A DNA stretch of 64,000 nucleotides from Phycisphaerae bacterium (GTDB lineage Bacteria > Chloroflexota > Anaerolineae > 4572-78 > J111). The stretch covers positions 124,001 through 188,000 of the forward strand of contig JANQQF010000087.1 of NCBI GenBank assembly GCA_028285035.1, given 5' to 3'. Below are positions 16,794 to 24,230 of this stretch, in pieces (the first letter of the stretch is position 1; the number at the start of each line of letters is the position of its first letter). The translations under genes were made by a program, and so were the position numbers. Under the pieces are notes generated by a model. It worked only from the letters and a program-made list of their open reading frames with translations, searched no databases and was not told the DNA's origin.

Positions 16794-18554
16794 ATGCAAA
16801 ACACCGTGTCAGAGTCTCCACCCCAGCAGACTGCCCCGCTCATCGCCCGCCCTTCATATTTCAACAAAAAGACATTTTGGGTCGCGCTGCTTTTTGGCGC
16901 GGTGATCTGGTCATTGTACCAAGCGGGACTATTCCAAAGGGAGATCATCAACACCGGAGGGTGGACCCTGGCGGCGCGCTTTATTCAAGCGAGCGTCAAT
17001 CCCGAATTGAGCGGTGAGTTCCTGCAACTCACCGTCAACGCCACCTTGGTGACCTTGGCTTTTGCTGTATGCGGTGTCGTCCTGAGTCTGATATTTGGCT
17101 TTGTGGGTGGTATTTTGGCCTCTGAAGTGTGGTGGCAGGCCCTCGTGCCACGACGGCACCAGCGTCTCTTCCGTGGGCCGTGGCTGGTATTTCGGGCGGT
17201 GTTGGCCACGCTCCGCGCGATTCATGAGATCATCTGGGGTTTAATATTTGTTAATATTATCGGCCTGGACCCCTTAAGCGCCATTTTAGCCATTGCCGTT
17301 CCCTTCGGGGCCGTCACGGCCAAGGTTTATTCCGAAATTTTGGATGAAATTCCCCGCAGTGCCTTCAACACCTTACGAAATAGTGGGGTTAGTCCATTAA
17401 AAGCATTTGCCTACACCCTCATCCCTCAAGCCTCGCTCGACTGGTTGTCATACGGCTTCTATCGTTTTGAATGTTCCATTCGGGCTGCGGCGGTCTTGGG
17501 GCTGATTGGGGCTGGTGGGTTGGGCCACGAAATTTTCCTCAGCTTTCAAACGCTAAAATACGAACAGATTTGGACTCTCTTTTATGCCCTGTTCTTGCTC
17601 AATGGTCTGGCCGATTTCTGGAGCAGCCTACTGCGGCGCAGGCTGGGGTCCCAAATTAGCTGTGCAGGCGGCAATTGCCTAGATTTGGATGTGATTAATC
17701 TGGGGGCCAAGCCAGCCCAACCGACCTATCGTCGTGATCCAGTGCTCAGATGGTCGATGTTTATCGCCTTTATCCTGATTCCCTTCTCGTTTTGGTATGT
17801 GCAACCTGAGTATAGCCGACTTTTCTCAGCACGGGCGTGGAATAATTTTCTAGACGTGTTACGCTTCTCATTCCCCCCCGATTTTGCCGTCGTCTCCTTG
17901 GAAGAATGGATCACACTCGCTCAAACCACAGTGGCCATGTCGCTGCTGGCTGTAGTCGGGGCTGGACTATTTGGGTTGTTCCTATCCTTTCCGGCGGCCA
18001 ATAACTTCTTACTCCCCGGCGGACTGCTAGACCTTGGCCGTGGCAGTCGGCTTCAGGCGATTTTTGCCGTTGTCATTTTGGTTTTGGCTCGGATTTTTTT
18101 GCTGGTATCCCGTTCAATTCCCCCGCCAATTTGGGCTTTGGTGTTTCTGTTTGTCATGTTTCCCGGCATTTTACCTGGGGCCGTAGCGTTGGGACTATAC
18201 ACCTTGGGCGTGTTGGGTCGGCTGATGGCGGAAGTCACCGAAAATCTGTATGATCGCCCGCTCACAGCCTTAAAGGCGCAGGGAGCCGCCGGCGGGCAGG
18301 TCTTCACCTATGGCGTACTGCCCGCGACCCTGCCTCGCTTTATGGCCTACTTCTTATATCGCTGGGAGGAAACTATTCGAGCCACCGTGGTGATTGGTCT
18401 GGTCGGGGCTGGCGGCCTTGGTCGCCTTTTGATTGACCGGTTGAGTGCCTTTGACTATCAAGGCGTTGTCGCCACCCTCATCATCTTTGTCGCGATCATC
18501 TTTATCGTTGATCTCATAAGCGCCACCAGTCGCCGCGCAACGAGAGAGGTGTAG
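16794..18554 (+). CDS. phnE: Phosphonate-type ABC permease, two PhnE domains fused
   Basis: 586 residues containing two binding-protein-dependent permease domains in tandem. Each has its own EAA-type coupling loop: LRNSGVSPLKAFAYTLIPQ near residue 200 and LKAQGAAGGQVFTYGVLPA near 500. Each coupling loop is followed by GLIGAGGLG or GLVGAGGLG. Single PhnE proteins are about half this size, so this is a natural fusion giving the whole transmembrane pore in one chain. The start at 16794 lies one base after the phnC stop (translational coupling). Lack of an adjacent PhnD-like binding protein is odd; it may be encoded elsewhere. Confidence 0.9.
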   Translation: MQNTVSESPPQQTAPLIARPSYFNKKTFWVALLFGAVIWSLYQAGLFQREIINTGGWTLAARFIQASVNPELSGEFLQLTVNATLVTLAFAVCGVVLSLIFGFVGGILASEVWWQALVPRRHQRLFRGPWLVFRAVLATLRAIHEIIWGLIFVNIIGLDPLSAILAIAVPFGAVTAKVYSEILDEIPRSAFNTLRNSGVSPLKAFAYTLIPQASLDWLSYGFYRFECSIRAAAVLGLIGAGGLGHEIFLSFQTLKYEQIWTLFYALFLLNGLADFWSSLLRRRLGSQISCAGGNCLDLDVINLGAKPAQPTYRRDPVLRWSMFIAFILIPFSFWYVQPEYSRLFSARAWNNFLDVLRFSFPPDFAVVSLEEWITLAQTTVAMSLLAVVGAGLFGLFLSFPAANNFLLPGGLLDLGRGSRLQAIFAVVILVLARIFLLVSRSIPPPIWALVFLFVMFPGILPGAVALGLYTLGVLGRLMAEVTENLYDRPLTALKAQGAAGGQVFTYGVLPATLPRFMAYFLYRWEETIRATVVIGLVGAGGLGRLLIDRLSAFDYQGVVATLIIFVAIIFIVDLISATSRRATREV

Positions 18555-18627
18555 CACTTTTTCGATCCGTTAGACCAAAATCCACACATCTCCTTCTGTT
18601 AGCTAAAAATCAGTAGAGTAACAAATA

Positions 18628-18798
18628 TCACAGTTGATCCGCATTCAGAAATAATTGAACCTCTGATAACATCACAAACGACTCCCTCAATTCACCCTCG
18701 GGAATATGCTCAGTTATATACTCAAGGGTGGTGCGGGCTTCTTGGCGAAGATTAGCCGCTTGAGTTTCATTGCTCCAAGCTTCTTCAAGCTCGGCCAT
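18628..18798 (-). pseudogene. Gene remnant: C-terminal ELRESF segment (copy 1)
   Basis: A 56-codon frame (MAELEEAWSNETQ to the stop) that ends in EYITEHIPEGELRESFVMLS followed by EVQLFL. This looks like the last helical repeat of tetratricopeptide/ATPase-type regulators, whose C-termini often read like ISDPELRRSFLEN. The same segment recurs in damaged form at 22931-23077, 23839-23990 and 29935-30012, always on the minus strand. Here it begins with an ATG but has no ribosome-binding site, so it is probably the tail of a lost gene. The rest of 18555-19067 holds no gene I can support. Confidence 0.6.
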
Positions 18799-19067
18799 CT
18801 AAGTGGCTTAGCCCTGGAGAGCGACCGGCTCATCATCTTCGCCCGCCGAAGCGATTTGCCCCCCATCACCGAGCGGACCACCTTCGAGGCCGCGACCACT
18901 CGGCGATGGTCACAGATGGGGCATATGAACGGGGGCCTGTAGCTCCGACGAAATGATTTGTTTTGTGGAAAAAATCGGGATGGGGCTTATTCTACCTCAA
19001 ACACGATTTTGAAGCAGCGGCAGGCCGGGGTCGGGTCAGCGATGAGCCCGACTGTGACTTAGGAGAT

Positions 19068-21668
19068 TTATGGTCGAATTTGAATACGTTGTGGTATACG
19101 GATTTCGTCGTAAATGGGAACAGTTTGATTGCGAGACTCGATAGATACGACTAAAGCAAACTGTTGAGTAAGCGGTTCTGGTGGTGTGCGCCAGGGCGCA
19201 ACTTTAGCTAAAACAGCTATATCTAGGGGAGTAGGTAGTTCATTCGCCCGCACATCAAACCAGTCGCGTATGATTGTGCCCCGACGATTTTTATTGCGAG
19301 GACTCAAAGTGGGTCTCAGATACCAGGGCCAGGGTGTTGATTTTAAACTGTTGTCTTTATCAATCTCCTCACCGTTGCTCTCCTCATCCTCTACCTCTGC
19401 CATCCATTGCGCACGAAAGTCATCGACACGCTGATTCTGCGGAATTAACTCCCAGCGCATCTCTATTCCCTGATAATTTCGTCGCCAAGTTTTTCTGACA
19501 GGCGGGTTGTAAGCCAGGGTAATGCTGACCCGAATTTCAGTTCCTGGAGGTAATCCAAACAAAGCATCTTGGTCTAAATTAACCTGAAAAAATGAAACTT
19601 TGCTTGGGTATTTATCGCTGCTAGTTTTTTCATCCTCCATCCATTTAAACTCATCTTCAGTTGTGTAAACTATATAATGAGTATTAGCCGAAAGTGCTTT
19701 ATCTGGCTGCGGGACTCCATACCCACACAGGCGTAACATATTTCGCTTGAATTCGTCAGGAGTTGCGCCTAATATTGAAAAATTCAGAAGAAATGCATGT
19801 TCGAGCCATTCAGCAGAATTAACAATCAAAGCACGGATCAAATTAGCACTGGCATCTGGATATTGACTGTGGATACGCCCGGCTAAATTAGCCACTTTGG
19901 GAGCAGCCATACTGGTACCAGACTGAAAACCGACTAATCCCCCTTGTTGACCTGAGATAAAGTTTCGATTTGCAACGGGAATCGATAACTCCGGTAACTG
20001 TCGGAGCCTGTCGGTAAGATTATTATGACTAAGGTTACCCCCTATTTCTACGACATCGGGTTTCACTATCCCATCAGTTAACAGCCCGCTACGGCTAAAT
20101 GGTGAGGGATGGTGAGCGGGGGCAAAAAATGTATCAGTATTCCGATGAGGGGCAGGAATGACATCGCTATAGGTTAACGATCCTACGGTAAGGGCTGTGT
20201 GTGCTTGGGCAGGGTCCCGGAGCCTTGCTCGCCGATCAAGCAAATATCGAGGGTAATCTCCCACTTCTTGGCTCAAAGACAGGATTTCGTTTAGATGTAA
20301 GTTTCCGCTGGAAAGAACGAAGAGAACATCATTATTGGCTGAGAGATTATCTAACTCCTCAGCCCAGTTTGAGATTGGTTGCTGAAGACGATGAGGGAGA
20401 CTGCCTACCGATAGGTTGAAAATTTTGCAAAGCTGTGGGCTGGATTGATGAAAATTTGCAACCACTTGGCGCATTAATTTTTTTGGTAATTGAGAAGGGT
20501 GTAGTTTGGGCAAGTCAGGTGGCCCTAGAGGATCAAGTTTAGAAGCAGGAATTAAAATTTTGGCATTCTCTACCCAAAATATTGGATAGGTATCTGGAGT
20601 CTGATCCAGAATAAATTTTCCCACATCCCCGTAAGCTGCAATACTGGCGACTGCGGTCCCGTGACCACCATCTACCTCATCAGCCGTCAACTCTGGAGGT
20701 TCGACCGAATCCGGCAAAAGATTAACTTGACGACCCAAGATGGTTTGCCCATCACCATCTTGAAAGAGAGGATGATTAGCCGCAATACCAGAGTCAATAA
20801 CAACAACGCGAGGGGCATCTTCCGTAAGAATTGGCAATGGAGGAATAGCGGCTGCTTTTACTTCACGTAGACGCATTACTTCATCTTCAATTTCTGGTAT
20901 TAGGTCAATGAGTAGAATCCAACTGGCTTGGCTATTATCAAGTAAATCCTCGATAGCTATTCCTGGCAACCAAGCTCGATGTAATGAATAGTCATCTTCA
21001 ATGAGAGAGGGGCCTATATAGGCAATAGCCTGATCCGGATCGGATGATAATTTGTTGTTAAGTTGGCTGACATACTCATAAAATTCTTGACGATTTTGTT
21101 CACCTATTTCAGAACGCCCACCCCCTAACTCTATATCAACCCATAATGATTCGTCAGGATGCAACTTGTCTTGGTTAATCCACTCTTCTAGGCGGTCACC
21201 AAGTTTATCACTACGAGTTGACGGAAGAATTTTGTTAACTGGTTCAATCACCGTTCGATTTACAGGATTACCTTTGGGAGTTCTCTCAGAAATGTAGTTT
21301 TGGGCCTTATCCGTCAATGTCTCCAGCTTTGCATCGGGAGATATGGTTACTAAAGTTCCTTCTTCACGTTCTTCAATAAAGTCTAAACCAAGTGATTTAA
21401 GCTTTTCAGGAGATAAATCTTCGGCCTTGATAATCACTTGTACTTTCTCAGGTAAATCGGGGAGTTGTGAGGCACGTTTAGTTTGCTGGTCATTAATGAT
21501 TTGTTGAAAGTCTTCGGCCTGTCGTAATAAATTTTCTCCATGTTCATCAGGGTCCTGACGCTTAGTAGAAGAACCTCCTCCACCGGATGTTTTACGGCGT
21601 TGATTCTTGGGGCCTTCTTCTAATGGCATAAACGGGCGAGGTTGAACGGGTGAAACTTCTTCGGACAT
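19068..21668 (-). CDS. Subtilisin-like (S8) serine peptidase paired with AAA ATPase
   Basis: 866 residues with the complete catalytic triad: Asp292 in VVVIDSGI, His336 in GGHGTAVASIA and Ser586 in SGTSMAAP, with oxyanion Asn456 in LSSGN. There is no signal peptide, so it acts inside the cell, unlike most secreted subtilases. About 285 residues precede the peptidase core and about 250 follow it (beta-rich, RVSITLAYNPPV), giving large accessory domains. It starts 31 bases after the AAA ATPase stop, behind AGGG. Such AAA-S8 peptidase pairs occur across bacteria and have, as I recall, been annotated as anti-phage (IteA/IteS); that is memory, not checked. A phage-triggered protease that cleaves host or phage proteins is a reasonable model. 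Confidence 0.92.
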   Translation of the reverse strand: MSEEVSPVQPRPFMPLEEGPKNQRRKTSGGGGSSTKRQDPDEHGENLLRQAEDFQQIINDQQTKRASQLPDLPEKVQVIIKAEDLSPEKLKSLGLDFIEEREEGTLVTISPDAKLETLTDKAQNYISERTPKGNPVNRTVIEPVNKILPSTRSDKLGDRLEEWINQDKLHPDESLWVDIELGGGRSEIGEQNRQEFYEYVSQLNNKLSSDPDQAIAYIGPSLIEDDYSLHRAWLPGIAIEDLLDNSQASWILLIDLIPEIEDEVMRLREVKAAAIPPLPILTEDAPRVVVIDSGIAANHPLFQDGDGQTILGRQVNLLPDSVEPPELTADEVDGGHGTAVASIAAYGDVGKFILDQTPDTYPIFWVENAKILIPASKLDPLGPPDLPKLHPSQLPKKLMRQVVANFHQSSPQLCKIFNLSVGSLPHRLQQPISNWAEELDNLSANNDVLFVLSSGNLHLNEILSLSQEVGDYPRYLLDRRARLRDPAQAHTALTVGSLTYSDVIPAPHRNTDTFFAPAHHPSPFSRSGLLTDGIVKPDVVEIGGNLSHNNLTDRLRQLPELSIPVANRNFISGQQGGLVGFQSGTSMAAPKVANLAGRIHSQYPDASANLIRALIVNSAEWLEHAFLLNFSILGATPDEFKRNMLRLCGYGVPQPDKALSANTHYIVYTTEDEFKWMEDEKTSSDKYPSKVSFFQVNLDQDALFGLPPGTEIRVSITLAYNPPVRKTWRRNYQGIEMRWELIPQNQRVDDFRAQWMAEVEDEESNGEEIDKDNSLKSTPWPWYLRPTLSPRNKNRRGTIIRDWFDVRANELPTPLDIAVLAKVAPWRTPPEPLTQQFALVVSIESRNQTVPIYDEIRIPQRIQIRP

Positions 21669-21699
21669 TGCTATACCCTGCTATTTCAAGTGAAGTTTG

Positions 21700-22710
21700 T
21701 TAATTTTTGGGGCGATTTTCAAAAAAGTCATCTAAAGAGATAAGCACATCTTGTTTGGTCAGTTGAGTACGATGATCCAAAATCATTTTTTTTATGGAGT
21801 CTACACAAATATGGGTGATGTCACTATAGGATAGATTAGCAAAATTAGCGGCTAAATGCTCAGGAATAAAATCACGTATTCTTACGTTTCTAAGTCGCAG
21901 TTTTAGCAATTCAGCGATTTCTTTTTGGGAAGGCATAGGAAAATAAACAACTTCATCAAATCGTCGCCACAAAGCAGAGTCTAAGAGATTCTCATGATTT
22001 GTAGCAGTAATGATGATAGTATCTCCCCGAAAATTATCTATCATTTGTAAGAAACTGTTAACAACACGTTTTAATTCTCCTACCTCCTGATCAATATCAC
22101 GGCTTTTGCCAATAGCATCAAACTCATCAAAAAATAGAACAAATAAATCATTGCTTCCAAAATCAAAAACACGTCGAAGATTAGTTGATGTTTCACCTAA
22201 ATATGAAGAAATGATACTATCGAAACGCGCATAAAGCATTTGCCATCCCAATAGCCCTGAAATCACATTAGCCGCAAGTGTTTTTCCACAACCAGGCGGT
22301 CCGTAGAAAAGAATCTTGTTAATTGGTTGTAATCCATAGTTAGCTAATTCTGAGCGATGGGTTTGCTCATGAATGATTCGATGAAGGCGATGTTTGGTGG
22401 AAGTATTAAGGATTATATCATCGTAGGTAAACCGAGGCTCTCTAATTTCTATTAGAGGAATTTGGTCTCCTTTTGACAGAGGAATGGATTTCGAGGATCC
22501 AGAAAAATGGACACCATTTTTGGGCAATGGGGACATTTTTTTTTCTGTAGAAAATCCATTTACTAGGGCCTTCTCTAGTTCATCCGCAACCCGATTATGC
22601 CCACGTTCTCGTTCAAGAGCAATGATTTCTCTTGCGGCAGCAGTAAACACCTCTTGATGTCCCGTGCGATGGGCATGTATCATTTTCTTGAGGCTGTCTT
22701 TATAGCTCAT
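21700..22710 (-). CDS. AAA ATPase, partner of the subtilisin-like peptidase
   Basis: 336 residues with a single AAA domain: Walker A GPPGCGKT (137-144), Walker B FVLFFDEFDAIG (Asp195, Glu196), sensor-1 Asn in ITATNHENLL and candidate arginine finger in ALWRRFDEVVYFPMP. The N-terminal 100 residues are helical and polar and may contact the peptidase or a trigger. The fold resembles spastin/FtsH-like AAA chaperones but lacks membrane segments and protease domain. First gene of the operon; two consensus-like promoters lie just upstream. It likely uses ATP to control or feed the S8 peptidase. Codon and base use are more AT-rich than in the metabolic genes, consistent with horizontal gain. Confidence 0.92.
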   Translation of the reverse strand: MSYKDSLKKMIHAHRTGHQEVFTAAAREIIALERERGHNRVADELEKALVNGFSTEKKMSPLPKNGVHFSGSSKSIPLSKGDQIPLIEIREPRFTYDDIILNTSTKHRLHRIIHEQTHRSELANYGLQPINKILFYGPPGCGKTLAANVISGLLGWQMLYARFDSIISSYLGETSTNLRRVFDFGSNDLFVLFFDEFDAIGKSRDIDQEVGELKRVVNSFLQMIDNFRGDTIIITATNHENLLDSALWRRFDEVVYFPMPSQKEIAELLKLRLRNVRIRDFIPEHLAANFANLSYSDITHICVDSIKKMILDHRTQLTKQDVLISLDDFFENRPKN

Positions 22711-22746
22711 TTACCCACCCAACCCGACTTTAGTTAAACAAAAGCG

Positions 22747-22775
22747 ATTATAACATTAGTTCAAATTGGTGACAA
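22747..22775 (-). promoter_or_regulatory. Proximal sigma70-type promoter of the AAA-subtilase operon
   Basis: On the minus strand: -35 TTGTCA (22770-22775), 17-base spacer, -10 TATAAT (22747-22752). The -10 lies 36 bases before the AAA start codon. Close to consensus; a second promoter lies just upstream. Confidence 0.7.
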
Positions 22776-22790
22776 TGTTTTTTATTATTA

Positions 22791-22819
22791 ATTATACCAG
22801 AATGTTTGTTCTAAACCAA
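22791..22819 (-). promoter_or_regulatory. Distal sigma70-type promoter of the AAA-subtilase operon
   Basis: On the minus strand: -35 TTGGTT (22814-22819), 17-base spacer, -10 TATAAT (22791-22796). It is in tandem with the proximal promoter, 44 bases further upstream, within AT-rich DNA. Confidence 0.6.
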
Positions 22820-22930
22820 TTACACATATCTATTTTCTTGTTGGGTCATATAGACTTAATAAATAAGTCAGATTAAACACATGCAATTTTCGACCTATAT
22901 CCCTTTGAGTTGGCGATCTGATTGTATACT

Positions 22931-23077
22931 TTAATTTGGTTCCACTAGACCATGGATCATCTTTCCACTCATAATTTTGAATGACCTTACCTCCGGCAGC
23001 CCCACAAACAACTCCCGTAATTCACTTTCGAAAATGTATTCAATCACCGACTCGAGGATGATGTGGTGCTTCAGATA
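22931..23077 (-). pseudogene. Gene remnant: C-terminal ELRELFVGLPEV segment (copy 2)
   Basis: Translated on the minus strand, this reads LESVIEYIFESELRELFVGL followed by PEVRSF and a short unrelated tail. It matches the remnants at 18628, 23839 and 29935. There is no start codon in a suitable position and the upstream half of the gene is absent. With the two promoters it fills the otherwise empty 22711-23133 interval. Confidence 0.6.
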
Positions 23078-23084
23078 CAAATGG

Positions 23085-23112
23085 TTGAAGAACCTAATAC
23101 CTATGCTATAAT
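23085..23112 (+). promoter_or_regulatory. Promoter of the DUF433 gene
   Basis: -35 TTGAAG (23085-23090), 16-base spacer, -10 TATAAT (23107-23112). The -10 lies 21 bases before the DUF433 ATG, leaving room for a short leader containing GAGG. Confidence 0.65.
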
Positions 23113-23133
23113 ACTCCCAGCGAGGTAAACAAC

Positions 23134-23484
23134 ATGTCTCTAACGGTTGAAGCACAAATCATTCCCCTCAAAGCAGATAACGATGGCGTGATGCGCGTGG
23201 GTGAAACGCGGGTAACGCTGGACACGGTGGTTCATTCCTTTGAACAGGGTCATACCGCAGAGGAAATTGTTAGCCATTTTCCGGTGTTGCGCTTGGCCGA
23301 TGTGTATGCAGTGATTGCATACTACTTGAATAATCGGGCAGAAATTCAAACATATTTACAACAACAGCAGGAAGCGGCTCAAAAGGTCTGGGAACAGATC
23401 GAAAGCCAAACAGACAGCCAAAACTTTCGTGAGCGATTGTTGGCCCGTCATCAAGCTAAGACCAAGCTGGACGCATCCTCTTGA
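23134..23484 (+). CDS. DUF433 family protein, antitoxin-like
   Basis: 116 residues. The core (about 17-75: DGVMRVGETRVTLDTVVHSF, EQGHTAEEIVSHFPVLRLAD, VYAVIAYYL) is the DUF433 winged-helix domain, which is found as the antitoxin of VapBC-like pairs next to DUF5615 (Mut7-C/PIN-like) toxins. The C-terminal tail is polar and helical. GAGGTAAACAAC precedes the ATG. The expected toxin follows directly, but only its C-terminal half remains, so the antitoxin is an orphan. The last few codons (LDASS) look like read-through into the toxin remnant, suggesting the original stop was lost in the same deletion. Confidence 0.85.
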   Translation: MSLTVEAQIIPLKADNDGVMRVGETRVTLDTVVHSFEQGHTAEEIVSHFPVLRLADVYAVIAYYLNNRAEIQTYLQQQQEAAQKVWEQIESQTDSQNFRERLLARHQAKTKLDASS

Positions 23485-23669
23485 CCCACGACGCCAGAAC
23501 TATCCCGCAGTATGCCTACGAACGACTGGCCACAGGTCAAAGCATCGCTGGCGTCATTGTCGCCAGTGACAGTTTAGCGATGAGTGTGGTGATTGCAGAT
23601 ATTCTCCTCATTGTGGCGTGTAGCTCCGCAGAAGAATGGATTAATCAATTACAGCGGTTACCACTATAA
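23469..23669 (+). pseudogene. Truncated DUF5615 (PIN-like) toxin remnant
   Basis: From 23469 the frame reads GRILLTHDARTIPQYAYERL and continues to WINQLQRLPL, matching the second half of DUF5615 toxins (typically DRILLTHD...MPKYAYERV and a terminal YLPL-like end). The N-terminal half, with the conserved acidic ADEN motif, is missing, and the frame begins inside the end of the DUF433 gene. A deletion has therefore fused the antitoxin end to the middle of the toxin. It should be inactive. Confidence 0.8.
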
Positions 23670-23737
23670 TTCTCTTCGTAAATTGTTTCAGCCAATTTCT
23701 AATAGACGAAACATTTTAAACCCGTAAAATCGGTTCC

Positions 23738-23817
23738 TGTCATTCCCGCGTGCTTCTGGCGGGAATCCACCGCTACAACGCCACGTGGATGCCCGACAAA
23801 ATCATTCGGGCATGACA
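23738..23817. repeat. Palindromic repeat, family A, copy 1
   Basis: About 80 bases made of two hairpins: TCATTCCCGCG..GGCGGGAATCCA, then GTGGATGCCCGA..TCATTCGGGCATGACA, so the outer ends (TGTCAT / ATGACA) are also inverted. A second, diverged copy lies at 26865-26949 in the opposite orientation. No coding capacity. Resembles the dispersed REP/MITE elements of many bacterial genomes. Confidence 0.8.
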
Positions 23818-23838
23818 GGATGGTTTTTTGTCCGGATT

Positions 23839-23990
23839 TTATTTGATGTTTCTATAAGCTAACAGTTTTTCTACTTCCGGCAAAGCCACAAACGACGCTC
23901 GCAGCTTTCCTTCGGGAATGCCTTTCGCCCTCGGGAATATGCTCGATAATGTACTCAAAGGTGAGGTGGGCTTTATGATTTTTCGACACT
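23839..23990 (-). pseudogene. Gene remnant with internal frameshift: HIPEGKLRASFVALPEV segment (copy 3)
   Basis: The minus strand encodes HLTFEYIIEHIPEGE in one frame and, after a partial duplication of the IPEG codons (TCGGGAAT at 23912-23919 and 23931-23938), IPEGKLRASFVALPEVEKLL in another, ending at TAA. Together they rebuild the segment seen at 18628-18798. The duplication broke the frame, so this is a pseudogene. Confidence 0.65.
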
Positions 23991-24230
23991 TACCCCACCC
24001 GCTTCCCAGCGACGATTGTAACCCAAATTTGGCACGCCCCAGCAGGATGCATGTTCGGCTCGCAAATAAGTCAGGAATCAATTTTATCCGCTTTGGAAAC
24101 ATTAGATTGTGCAACGTTTGACACCTGCTTATCTCGCCACCCCAGCCTACACTCAAATTGCTTTGCCCACTCCGCCCACTATAATAGACCCCACAAGTTG
24201 ATGAAGACAAGCAGCAAGGAGATCTTGACC

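Noticed and set aside
18706..18942. Open frame of 78 codons on the plus strand
   Set aside because: Overlaps the reverse-strand remnant, has no recognisable family and an irregular composition; probably chance.
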